Source: Gymnorhina tibicen
Taxonomy: Eukaryota > Chordata > Aves > Passeriformes > Artamidae
Direction: 5' to 3'
Assembly: GCA_013399875.1 (NCBI GenBank)
Contig: VXAZ01003489.1
Span: 1,043,236-1,107,235, forward strand
Length of the DNA stretch: 64,000 bases
The first letter of the stretch is position 1, and the number at the start of each line of letters is the position of its first letter. Shown here piece by piece: positions 1 to 12,265 of the stretch. A model generated the notes under the pieces. That model did not search any database and was not told where the DNA came from. It saw nothing but the letters and a program-made list of their open reading frames with translations. The position numbers and the translations under genes are program-made.

Positions 1-3000
1 AAGTCTCTTTATATCCTGGATGAATGAGTGCACCCTCTCCATCCTGGGTGAATTACTGCATCCTGCCACACAAACTGTGGGACACCAACACGGGCTGCAA
101 GGCCACCTAGGACCAGTAAATATGCGATGACTGAGTGTTGAAGAGTCCCATGGTTTGTGTCACCAGGTTTTCCCTACGTCAGGCCAGGCTTAAGAACAAA
201 AAGAATGCACCTGTTAATCTTCAGTAAAGCTTATGCAGTTTACACGAGGAAGTTTTAAATGCACTAAAGGACAGAACTATTAAGTTGGTATTTTGAGCCA
301 TAATTTCTGTTTGGAGACTGTGCTCAAGAAACTTCATCACATTGTCCTAGGCAGGATTTATGATTTCTCTCCTGTGTCCCATTCACTGTGATTGCAACTG
401 TGTCAGCAAGCTCAAGGTCTGCTTTTCAGTAACAGATGTTTTTCCCACTTCTGCACAAAGTAACTGCAGCTGATACTTAATCATAAATATCTCTAAGAAG
501 ATATTTTTAAATTAAAATGATATAAATGACTTCAAGATTACCACACGCTTGAAATATACACACTGCATTTATTTGTTTTGAATTGATGAATTGTTTATGG
601 AGCACATACACACAGAGCCTTTTGTTCCAAAATGAATGGGTAGAAGAATTTGGAAACATTGGCTGAAAAATTTCTTTCCATTTCTAGCCTGCCTCTCCCT
701 AGCTATTAGTCAGCTGTGTATATAAGAACTCTGTCTGGATGAAAATAAATCAGTTGTGCGGATTAAAAGTAGCTTAATTGTTGTCTTCCAGTTGCAAGGA
801 TATTACAAAGCTTTCTCTTTCCAGTGGTTAAAAGCCTCTTTCTGATTTCTCACCTAAATTTGTTTATGGCCACATTTTGTCTGCCCGATTTGAGGTTTTC
901 AATGTCCTTTACTAATACCCAAAACTAAAGTACAGACTAAACCCCAAACATTTGCCCTTTGGAGGTTTTTAAGGTCCCAGTGAAAAGTCCTCTGTGGCAG
1001 AACCCGTGGTACTACCTTGAGTTGGAAGAGGAGAGCTCTGTTTTGGAAGCAAATTAATTCTTATATTCTCTTCCCTGATGGACATTTCACAGTAATCTCC
1101 AACCACAGGATATGAAAACACACACAACTTCTGTAGCTGGCCTTGAACTCGGGCACTGGCAAGTGAAGCATTAATGAAATATTATCATGTCCAACTTCTT
1201 TGCTGACTAAAGAGAATAGGTAAAAAATAAGATTTGGTCCAAATTCCTTCAACTGGGCCAGAATTGATTTTGTAAATACATAATGGGAAAAGGATGGAAT
1301 TCATCAGTTGTGCAGTAGAAGAGTAGGAACATGGAGAGTAAATTCCATTCCTGAATATGTCCTGAAGCAGTTCTGGATTTGCCTCTCCCAGCTGGCTTTT
1401 TATTTGCTTCTGTATGAAAAGCAGCTGATACCACATTTTCAAATGGATATTCATCCATTTTAAAGGTCTGAAAAACTAAATCTTATTTCATGCTTAACCT
1501 TCAAACTTGGAGATTGTTTGTGGCAAAGGTTTTGTTATTTTGTCCTTCCTCCACTGGCAACAATTTCTGCAGAGGATTTGCACAAGTTTGAGGCATCCTA
1601 GTTGTCATTCTGCTTCTCCAGAAGAGACTGCAGGAAGGACAGAGTGTCATTACTGCTTGCTGTGGAACAAGTATTTTCATCTGGTAGCTCAGTGGAAACC
1701 AGAAACTGATGATCTTGTGCAGGTGTAGACTTTTTAGATTACAAGACAAAAAATGCAGCCTGGTGTGAAAACTCAGCTGCTAAACTTATGAAACACTTGC
1801 TGATATCCCCAAGGGTTTTCTGAAGCTGCTAGAGCTCAACACTGTCAAAGAGACCCAAAATGACATTTTACTAGAAATTTTTGGAAGGTCTCTGTCTCTG
1901 TAGTAGCAAGGAGAAGTTAAAAATGGGAATCACAGAGTGCAAATTCATTGCTAGTGCAGCATGTAATAAAACTTTGTGCTGGGAAATTGAATTATATTTA
2001 AAAAACACGAGTAGAATATTGCTGATTTCTAAGGAAGCCTTACAAAGGCAGGATGGTGATGGAGGGGAGGAGTTATTTATTTGTACTTTGTACAAATTGT
2101 AATGTGATTTCAAGTAGCCAGTGAAGTGGGTACAGTGAATTGTTGCACCTACACAGAACCCTGTGGCTCTCAGACCACTTCCAGGCATCTTTTCTTCCAC
2201 CAGGAGCATCCTAACAACTCCTGCAGGAATTTGTTGCTTTTTTCTCTCCTTTCCCAGCTGTTAAACCCATGCTGCTCCCTGAGGGGAGTCAGCCACCCTG
2301 GTGCTCTGTGTGCTCCGAGTAGAGTGCAGCAAAGGTGGTGAGAACAAAGGACAGCCTGGAGTAGCCACCTTTCTTCCTAATTCCTCATTTTTTTTTTCCT
2401 CCCCTGGAGATCTTGTTGGCTAAAATGCCCTGGGATATAGGTATAACTAAACTGGTATCCACCTCATGAACTACTGGGTGTAAATTCTTCCATGACATGC
2501 AGTGGAGTGAAGCTTCTGCTGCTGTTTACTCCCAAATGTCCTTGCACTGAAAAAGCAAAATGTCTGAGAGACCTTTCTTTTCCCTTTTTGAAAAAGTACT
2601 CTTTTTTTTGCTTGGTTTATGATATGTATATTCTCGATAAGGGCTCCTTGCTAATTTTCTGTTAATATATTCTTATTGTGATTATTGGAAAAATTCAATT
2701 CACGAGGAAGCAGCCGAATGTTTCGGTGGCATTTTCTAAATCCCTGCGGTTGTAATAATTCCAAGGCAACGTATCTGTGGAACTTTTAATAACAAATTTG
2801 GAGGCTAGTATGAATCCAAGCCTTAACACTGTGCAGAAACGAGCTGTGAAGCTGTACAGCTGCTGGGGCACTCCACGACTCTGCCAGTGGGCGAGTAATT
2901 AAAAAGAAGAGCTGGTGGATGTGCTGCAGGGGAGCAGCGAGGTGGACAGGACTGTGCAGTTTGCCTTCAGCAAGGTAATTTGCTAACAAAATGCTGGGTG

Positions 3001-4404
3001 TCAGACTTTTGGTTCTTCTTTTCGACCCCTACAAGGTTTCAAAAGAAAAATAAATAAATAAAAAAGAAATCTTAATACGGCAGTTAGGAGATGAAAACAG
3101 GTGGAGAGCTCACGCGAGCCAATCGAGCGAATACTGAGAGCAGCAGTGATTGGTGGGAAGGGAAACAAAAAAAAAGAGTGGTCGTGCTTTAGGCGTTCTG
3201 GAAATATTATGGGTACGTTAGATCCTACTGGCCATAACCAGCTTTTTGAACACAGGAGGAAAAAAAAGTGGTGCAGTTTACTGGATCATTCTGAATAAAT
3301 ACTTCACAGAGGATAATGTATTCAGAGAAAGTAGTGTTTTTTTCTCGAAAATGTTTAATGGCACGTTAGACCTACCTCTAATGTATTGTAAATGATTAGT
3401 GGAATAATCTTGAAGAATGGCTTTGAGATCATTACTGACTTGTACGTATTTATTACTGAGAATTCAATTTTGACGTACCAGTGGTGTGACATTGTTTTTG
3501 GAATTTGCATAACAAAACTTCTGGGTTGCCTACTTTAGCAAGCAGTGAAAAATAGGTTAGTGACAGTATGAAAAAATAAAAGAAAACACACGTTTCCATC
3601 AATATTCCAGCCAAGCCAGCAGAATTTTATGCAGAATTTTAAGTGTTCTAAAGAGGGAGAGTAGATCAGCCAGAATCAAATCTTATTAATGAACACTTAA
3701 AATTCATCCTGTTGGTGAAGCAATAGTGAAACATTTCCTCTCTCCCTTGTACAGCTGTATCCCGGACAAGTCTTTATCCGCAAAGCAGAGTGAATTCTTT
3801 TCCCCCTCCTTTTATATTGTGTGCAAACTCTTAGTTTTCATTTCCACATTCAGAGATACAATATCTTTTGAATTGTTATAAAGATGACTGTTCACTGAGA
3901 GTCTCCTCTGTTTATCTTTAAGCATCCTGATCTGAGCCTAATAGTTATAATCTCAAGCTTTGCACACCCACAACTGATGTTTCACTCTCCAGCCCTGCCT
4001 CGTGATGCTACAGTGCTTCAGGAGACAAAATGCTGCTTCAAATAACGCACAAATGTTTCACTGACACGACTCAGAATAATTCTGGTTGAATGTCAGGGGA
4101 TTGTCACTTCTTGCATGGATGGTTCTGCAGTGGGCTGGGCTTACTTGGCTGAGTAAACTGAGTGGAATACAATCAAGTGTTTTAGAATAGGATGTCTTTC
4201 TACTTGTCTGTCTCACTTGGTTGTTTCTCTGTCAGCATGATCTGTGGTTTTTCATGTCCCAGGAATGCTGTCAGTGCCAGTTTGGGATCAACACCCACTT
4301 CAGTCCTGGGCAGGCACTGAGCTGCTGTGGCACCAAACAGCTTTTGCTTTAGAATTGCCAGGCAGGAGTTGGTGTCCAGAGCTGTGGCACTGGGAACAGG
4401 CAGT
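1..4404. other. Unique AT-rich non-coding DNA
   Basis: No exon, RNA gene or recognisable transposon is visible here. Open frames are all about 110 codons or shorter, occur on both strands over the same bases, and resemble no protein I know. The stretch includes an A-rich low-complexity patch near 3041-3070. This is ordinary intergenic or intronic sequence as far as can be read. Confidence 0.6.
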
Positions 4405-4500
4405 GATTTGGGGTTTGGGCTTGTCTTTGGGGCTGGCTGTTGGCTGGCTGGTCTGTGGAAGGTGGGCTGTGGGGTTTTTGGGCTGTCTGTTTGTGTGAAG
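4405..4500. repeat. G/T-skewed low-complexity patch
   Basis: The plus strand is strongly enriched in G and T, with imperfect GGCTGT/GGCTGG/TTTGGGG words repeated and few A or C bases. It has several G-runs, but their spacing exceeds the strict quadruplex rule because one loop is 9 bases. Short frames crossing it on both strands are compositional by-products. The skew could reflect a degenerate simple repeat or transcription-associated strand asymmetry. Confidence 0.45.
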
Positions 4501-7500
4501 GCAATCACAGCCGTGTCCCTGGGGGATGCTGGAAGCCGTGAGTGCTGTGGGTGCTGGGCCCGGCAGGGGTGGCATTAGGGGAGGAGGTGGCACCTTGGCA
4601 GCTGCTCTCACACACCTGACACAGCCAAACCCCTTGTTTCTGGCATTAATAACTGAAATACTTCTAGGCTGGACCCGTTCTGGCAAACAGCCTGAGGAAC
4701 AACCAACGCTGCACGCACACACCCTGTGGTGGTAACACAAATGTGCAGTGCTTGGACTTGTTGTTTGAGCTCTGCTGTGCTGATACACAGATTACACCGG
4801 GTTTTCACCTCACAAAGGATATTTGAGTCTGCCCAAACCAGCTCGTGCTGCAGCTCATGCTGGAGGCTCTGTGCAGCTCTCAGGAAATTCTCAGGATTTT
4901 TAACAAGTGTGACAAAGTGACACAGGGGTTGTTTTGTGTGTCTTTGAGTGCAGCTCTAAGTGAATTTGCCTTCCAGCTTTACACCTTTCTAGACATGTGT
5001 TAAAGGATTGTTTAAGAACACTCTCTGAGTTTGAGCTCAAAATTGAATATTTGCTGTAGAAAATGTCAAATTCAGTACCAGTTTTTAATATCAGGTAGGT
5101 CAGTGACCCAGGAATCTGTTTCTAGATATTCACTCTTGAACAGAATGCTAGAAATCCTGCAGGTAGGATGTTCTTGCCGTGTGTGAGATTATCCACCCTT
5201 AATCACAACTTTACTAAGCATTTTTTTTCCCCTTGGTTGTTTTTTTTTTTTTTTTTTTTTATCTTTTGTTTTGTTTTGGGCTTTTTACAATTTTTAGTCC
5301 AAGCCCTGGATTGCCCTGAACAACTGAGTTTGCTGACAGAGGTTATTTTGGTTTTCACTTTTTTTATGGAATGCAGGCAAATTGCAGCTGGTATGCAAAC
5401 TTGCACACCAATTTTTTTTTTATCATTCTGTTGAAAAGAAAAGTCGTATTTGCTTCGAGAATATCTTGGACTAACTTAAATTCAACACTTTGCTGTCCAT
5501 GACAAAGTTGGGGGAAGTAAAAACTCAAATTCATCACGTGCCAGACTGAAAATAGAGCTCTCATAAAGAGCTTGGGGGAGGGAGGAGGAGCAGGAGGTCT
5601 GAGTGGGCAGAGGTGCTGTGGGAAAAGCTGTCCAAATATATTGATTGTTTCTGTACAGCTGCTTTAAAGGATTTTGCTCCCCCAAATCAATAACAGCTCT
5701 TCATCAATGTTAATGAATCAAAGTGACAACTAAAAGTTTTAAGAATCGGTGATTTAGGCTTGAAAATGATACCCAGATTAGTCTTTTGTAATTCTACGTT
5801 ATAGGAAGATTTTAAAAAATAGCGACACCCTTTCTTTAAGAAAAATTCAGTTTAATCAGTTTTATCTCATTGGCTGACTGAGATATCTGACTGAGCTTTG
5901 TGATCATGGAAATGTTACTGCATTTGCTGCTTGCTCGTTTCTTCAGAATAGAATTTTATCACTTTTTCATCTCTTGTGGGTTTTTGTGCATCGATGTTTG
6001 GCTGCGCTTTAAACTGTTGACTTAATATGTAGCAAATTGATACATTTTATACTGGTTTGCAGTAATTAAACTGAATTAATTGAGCTGTTCTGTTGTTGGT
6101 AGTAAGTACAATGGTGTATTAGTACTTAATAGCTTTACCACTAAGTTTTCATGGTTCTACAGCTGTAATTGGACTTTTACACAGGCAGTTAAAGCATTCA
6201 TTTTAATTATTTTTACTTTTAATAGCTAATATTTAAGCCATGCTTTTACTTGAGTACAACTTCTCCTGCTGCCTGGCACTTGTTAATGATAAATAGGAAG
6301 TAAATTATGTATATGCTTTGAACATATGAAAACACTGCCACCCATGCCACTGGTACTGATTGGCAGCTCGACTTAGGACTATTAATTAAAACCCTCTCAT
6401 TTGTCCAGCCTGGACAATTTTCAGCCCATTTATAGGGGCTCAGATCCATTTATCTTGTCCAACTCTCATAAATTTGGCTACAGGGATGCAATAGGTAATT
6501 CTGTCAAAAGTCTTTGTAGCATATTATCATCATTAAAATGATATAACAATATGCTTCATTGTTTAATAAAAATGAGGATATTTTGAGAAATCTTAAAATT
6601 TTAGAACATAGTTATTTTCAGCCAGGCAAGCAGCAGAAGTTTCTATGCAGGAAGCTTGGCTTTCTTAGAAAAGGAAGGTTTTTTGTGTAATTATGTCTTC
6701 ATAAGGGGGAAAAAGTCTTTGAAGTATCTTTGGGAATCAATATCCATAAAAATTTAATGTCACCTTGATGTTTTAATTGTGTGGGATCAAATGAAAAAAC
6801 TCAGAATTCTTGGTAGCTCAACAAGTTCTGATGTATCTCTTCCTGTAGTATTGAACTTAGAGCCATTTACCAAATTGGTGAAGAAAAGGGAAAGTTAAGG
6901 GTGAAATGTTTTTCAGGGTCCAGCTGGGGTTTGTAAGCTATTTCTGAACTGTTTAACTGAAGATGGAAAATAAGCAGTGGGGCAGTTTCTGCAGCTACTA
7001 AACAGGGAGAGAGGTGACTGTGGTTTTAGGCCAAGGTATTTTCCAGATATGGAGAAAGGATTGAAACAGCAGGAGACTTCGTGACCAATGGTTCTTAATC
7101 TTTCACTTTTGAACTCAGGTAGCTGCGGCTAGGGAGGGTTTTTTAGCCCAGAAATCCCAGAAGGAATTTTTTTCCTGAACTATGTAAGTGCAGTAGAGTT
7201 GGTCTAATGTGTGTGATGAGCATCTGGTGGCAAACTGTGAGAAATCTCTCCTGGCAAAATAACTTCCTGAGCAAGGAACTGATATTGGGAATCAACAGGG
7301 ATGCAGGAAGATATCTAATCAGGGAACGTGGTGAAAATTTGTCTAGGAAATAAAATTTCCTGTGTCTTTAATTATTTTCCAGCCTACTGACTTGGGGGCT
7401 GGGAGTAAAGTGGGTTTTTCTTGTACAGTTATTTTTGTTCTTGTGAGTGGTCTTAGACAAGGAGTGGTGTGACTCTCCTCCACAGCTTTCTTTTCCACTT

Positions 7501-7712
7501 ATCATATAACATATGATAGGACCACTCTCTGAAAAGTTTATCTGGGGATTTTAATAATTTACTATACTTGATTTTTTTCAGAAACTGTGATTTAACATTG
7601 TCATGTTGTAAATAAAAGTAAGTGCAGTTTTAAAGGTAAATGACTAAATGGAGATTTTGAGTTCATGATCTAAAAGGTTTAAGGATTGGTTTTTTTTTTC
7701 TTTTTTACTTTT
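4501..7712. other. Unique non-coding DNA with a T21 tract
   Basis: No gene is supported. A run of 21 T lies at 5240-5260. A TAATTA core at 6063-6068 and a TAATTG core at 6077-6082 lie close together, which is compatible with a homeodomain-bound element but is also expected in AT-rich DNA. No transposon relic was recognised. Confidence 0.5.
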
Positions 7713-7736
7713 CCCCTCCCTCTCCCTTTCTCCCCC
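7713..7736 (-). other. G-quadruplex motif (C-runs on plus strand)
   Basis: Four C-runs of 4, 3, 3 and 5 bases on the plus strand are separated by loops of 1, 3 and 5 bases. The minus strand therefore meets the standard G3+N1-7 quadruplex rule. It lies in a polypyrimidine tract that begins around 7690, so triplex formation is also possible. The motif is read directly; folding is inference. Confidence 0.6.
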
Positions 7737-8989
7737 AATTCTATTACTGGCACACAATGTGAAATTCAGTAGATCAGAAGCCATATTTCTTTGGATTTGT
7801 TGGATGTTTTTTTTTTCCCCCCGAATATACCCTGGTGAAAATAAATCTCACTGCCCTGAACAACTGACAAATACAAGCTGTTCTAAAAGGATGAGCATAT
7901 TTAATCATCAAGTATTTTATGTGCCTATCAAGGTGGGTCACATCTGTTTAAAAGTGTGAAGCACAACCAGAGCTTTCATGAGAGCTTCAGGTCTTAAAAG
8001 AATAATCTTTTCTGATTAGGAAGATTCAGTGCCCATTGTCAAATGCTGATGAAGTGGAAAGAATACATTTCAAGCCACATAAAAGTCACCTGAATGTAGT
8101 GACTCCCTCATCAGACACTAAATCTGTGTCCATAGGGGATGAATTTGTGTTTTCAGGAGCTCACACCACTTGAGGTGCACTCTGCCCTTCCTTGCCTGTG
8201 TGCTGCTGGAGAAGGTTTGGCAGAGCAGGTGACTCCAGCAAAGATCCCCCTTGGAAAGCTCCTCATTCCTCTCCAGCCCTGCCCAGGCTTGGGTTTGCTG
8301 CTCTGCCCCCGAGCAAGGCTTTAACTGCAGGCACCAAATTAAATGTCACGGGCATTTCCACAGGTGTGCTCATGCTGTACACCCTGTATTTTAGAAATAC
8401 TAACTCCTCATCGATAAATAACTTTCACTTTCTCATCAGATTTTCCCTGGATGAAGAGGCTTTGTTCTGAAAGGCTGCGGGAGTGGGGACCGGGCCCTTC
8501 TGCACACCCAGGTCTTACACACCAGAGTTTACAGCAGGTGTTTCAAGGAGAACACTCTCCTTGAGTGGAGACCCCCAGTAGGACTGGGGTCTTCATCTGC
8601 ACAGTAATTTTGAATATTTTGTTGCATCATACAATGTTAAGTTTCTCTGAGGGTATTTTGTATTTGATCCATGTAACGTTGCACGTCCGTTCTGAGCATG
8701 GGATACTTGTGTAGAAAGTGCTGGTAAAAATCAGGTTGTGGCCTGCTTTGGGGAAAGCAGGTGAATGCAAAACTAGGGCTGAGCTCTGGACGCTAATACA
8801 TTATAAATACAAATTGCAAGTGAATAGATTTAGTTCTTCTCTTTTTTCTGCTAAGTGACCGTCCAGCAAATCAAATGCGGGGAGTTTGCTCTTTTTGTGT
8901 GGCTTTTCAATTGCCTGCTGTGAAAGAAAATGAATATGGGAGAGAAGTTAAACATGCCTTAGTGTGTTCTGCCTTTGAATGCATTGAAA

Positions 8990-9295
8990 TATTAGTGCAT
9001 TGAAGGAGATTACAACATGAACTCAATTACCACATTTTACTTCCACTGCAATTTTTCTCAATTTAGAGGCTGCTTATTCTATTAAAAGAGAAGACTTGAA
9101 CTAATGGTGATTGGTGATCTGCCCTACTGACTTCTTTTTTACTGATTTAAATCAAGTTTCATTGTGCCATTGAGGATATCATTTAATATCTATCAGTCCA
9201 TTTATCCAATTTAGACACAGAAAAGGACCCAGAATGCATATTTTCAATAACACAGAGCCAGCTGCGGGTGAAATAGGTAAAAATGCAAATAAGGG
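8990..9295. promoter_or_regulatory. Candidate conserved regulatory element
   Basis: This patch of about 300 bp has a high density of ATTA, TAAT, ATTTAAAT-like and TTTATCC words, no repeats and no coding potential, as developmental conserved non-coding elements commonly do. This is a pattern judgement only. Motif density in AT-rich DNA is weak evidence, and sequence conservation is needed to support it. Confidence 0.2.
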
Positions 9296-11837
9296 CTGAA
9301 TATATCCTCAATTCAAATGTTCCTAGGAGACATCCTGGGTGCTGGAACCCAACTCCCTGCGCTGGCAGACTGTTAGGAAAGTCCCTGGTGTGATTTTTGG
9401 CGTGTTCAGACTAACGAGCTGTGAAAGCAGGTCCCAGATGTGGTGTGGCAGCCAGAGGTTCCAGAGGGTGCCTGGGAACCGTGGAGGCCGTGTGGGCTCT
9501 GCCAGGGTCCCACTTCGGTTTTGCAGCATCAGCTCCATGCTAAGCCACTGGAAATTGTTTACTCTCCCTTCCCATCCCTGGTGCATTCAGGGTTTTAAGC
9601 ATTAGAACATCTTTAATTACCATTATTGAAGGTCTTTCAGCTTTGAAAATTGGAAATATGTTTCACCAGAGACTCGGCCATGGTAATTGGCATGTCGTTG
9701 CAATGTCTGCACAATGTTGTTCCTACTTCAGTCTGCTGCAGAAAAGATTGTTTGCTGATTTTCCCAGAAGTATAAAATTAATTCAATCTAGGCTCTATCA
9801 AGTAATTTTTGTTTGTGAAAACGAAATTGCAATTTCTCAAACTGTGAATTATTAAAGTCTGCTTTGCTCAGAAAGATTTTGAGATCCAGAGCAGCACTCT
9901 TCCCTTTCATTTCCATTAATCAGAACGGTGTAGTTGTCGCAGCTCAATTTTCTCTGTTATCATGGGAAACTATAGAAGTGCCAGTGCTAAAAAGTTTTAT
10001 AAAATGCTTTTAAAAAAATTAAATCATTTTGTGGTGTTTTTACCCAACCCACCTACATTCAACTATAACCAGTATTTCGGCATAAGACTGTGGAAAAGAC
10101 CCTTCAGAACTGTCCTGTCAGTTGTGTTGGGTTTGATTTTCTATCTCGGAGCTCCTTGGAGTTTCTCAGTGACATTTCACGAGATGTGACGTGGTGATTA
10201 TCCCATGAGAGCAATTAGCAGTGCACGTGCAGGCTGATAATCAATCTTCTGCACTGACAGTTGTGCATTCTGAGCGTGGTAGCCCCTGGCACAGGGTGCC
10301 TGCAGAGCTGATGGACTTCATATCTTTGGAGGATTTTGGTAAACGGCAGAACAAACTCCAGAGCAAAGCAATCATTTTATGCCAATGGGATGTTCCAAAT
10401 CGGAAGGTGAAAACACAACAGTCAGGAAAAATTCCTCCAAAGCAGCTTCTAATTATCTTCTTGAATATTTAAGAGTGGCTTAGATTCACTGACATTTGGT
10501 TGTACATTGAGTTTTTTGGAATCCTTCGTACTATTCTCAGGAAATAATATTAGTCCCTATGATAAAATATGATCTCTTACACCTTAAAACACCTTCCTGA
10601 ACATTTTTGAGCCTACAAGATGCCAGGAACACTGGTTCAGAGTTCATGTGCATAGGGAGGGTGAAGCCCCATAGGTCTGAGCTGTCAGCAGGTGCTGTAC
10701 CAGGCTTCTGTCCTCACCTTGCTGAATTCCTGCCCCGGGCTTGTCCTGCTGATGGTCACACTACTGCCATTCATTCTCCTACACCCAGCTTTCCCAATCC
10801 ACCCTTTTTTGGGACACTTGGGCCAAGAACCTCTTCTAAAATAATCAAAAGATTCTGTTTTGTGTTTAGCTCTCAACTTTTGAGTGTAGGTTCTTGTAGA
10901 TCTTCTGGAATGAACTGCTCAGGACAGCTCTGAACCCCGTGCTTGAGTGGGCAGCCAAGGCCACGTGCAGTGGGGATTCTTGCATTCGGATGAGGAGCTT
11001 ACATGGGAGCAAGAAGGATGCGAGATGTGAATCTGTGCACAGCCTTGTTCCATTCGTTGGTTCCTGGTGATCAGTGCTCTTAAACTGCTCAGGTCCCGGG
11101 GTGCGGGTGGTTGTTGTGGTGAACTATCAGATTGGACACAGGGCAGTACTGTTGGTAATTTGTTATTGATTCTTGCTGCACATATTGCTGATATTTTGCA
11201 TAAATCCCTAAATTTTCTTGGCACAGCTGTGCCCCCAGCTGTGCTGTTCTGGACACATGGCTTAGCTGCTTACTTTTGTCCCATGTATTTTTCTGATTCC
11301 ATGTCAGTGTATGATGTTAATTCCACAGAGATGCCTGGGTGACCCTGTTCTCTCGAATGATGTGCGAGATCTTCGCTTTCCTTCCAAAACCAGTGAATGA
11401 TACACAGGCTTAATCAATTATCTCCTCAAAGTTCGTCATTGATGCATTTTAATGTCTCATAATGTGCCTGATACGTGCAGGAACAAGATAGATACGTTGA
11501 CAAGAACTATAAATGACTTAGGTATTGACCATCAGTCATTTTAATTAGCAAATCTCTGCATACACTGGAATCAATTTGTTCAATTAGAAATTAACAGAGG
11601 TATCTAGTCAGGGTATAATGTTAGTTTTGAAATGCTAGAATTGGCAGTGTTACCAGATGCTAAAGACAAAAAATAATTGGAGCAGCTGGAGTAGAAATGG
11701 GATATTGTTAAATGTGCTCGTGGTTTACTATGTTCTCTTTTACAAGCGTGTTCTTTGAAGTGAAATTGGTCACTTACCGGCTTTGGCTTGATGGTTTCTT
11801 TCTGTTGAACAATTACACCGTTAATTTTCATGACTAA

Positions 11838-11930
11838 AAGCTGGTAATCCAGGACATAATTAATGAAACCTTAATTCACTAATTGTAAGATGATCACTCA
11901 GTGATGTAATTAATAACTGAATTGACTTCC
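11838..11930. promoter_or_regulatory. Candidate homeodomain-motif cluster
   Basis: Within about 90 bp there is a bicoid-type TAATCC word near 11844, TAATTA at 11857-11862, further TTAATT and TAATTG words around 11870-11884, and another TAATTA at 11907-11912. A 13-bp inverted repeat (ATCACT, C, AGTGAT) lies at 11893-11905. The packing is suggestive of a regulatory element. Function is inference, and AT-richness raises chance matches. Confidence 0.25.
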
Positions 11931-12164
11931 TAGAGGCTGCCGTGGTAGCAGCACTGAAGGCACAGATTCTTTGCTGCCAGAACCCACACAGGGCAGGAGT
12001 GGTGTCAGAGGCTGTCCCGGGTGGGGTAGAACCTGTCCTGGAGGATTATTTCATGTCCAGTGCTTTTACTGCTTTGTCTTTTCTGAGACCGCAAACAGCA
12101 TTAAATGTAACCAATATATTAAATGTAAATATAAGCCAATGGGGGATCTCTTTATTAAGGAACA

Positions 12165-12265
12165 ACCCAAACCAAATCACCACCACCCAAACAATTAACA
12201 ACCCTCTCTCCCCGCCAAAAACCCCAAACACCAGAACCAGAGGGGAAAAGCAAAACAAAACAAAC
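12165..12265. repeat. A/C-rich low-complexity tract
   Basis: About 100 bp are nearly free of G on the plus strand, with repeated ACCC, CCAAA and AAACAAAAC words. It does not meet the strict four-run quadruplex rule because two loops are too long. Open frames across it are compositional. Confidence 0.55.

Noticed and set aside
1684..1700. tRNA A-box-like word (GGTAGCTCAGTGG)
   Set aside because: No matching B box at the right distance, no acceptor-stem complementarity and no cloverleaf can be drawn.
4300..4788. 162-codon minus-strand frame across the G/T-skewed patch
   Set aside because: The low-complexity composition keeps several frames open, and no domain is recognisable.
12165..12265. 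Possible quadruplex in the A/C-rich tract
   Set aside because: Two of the loops between C-runs are longer than seven bases, so it fails the standard rule.
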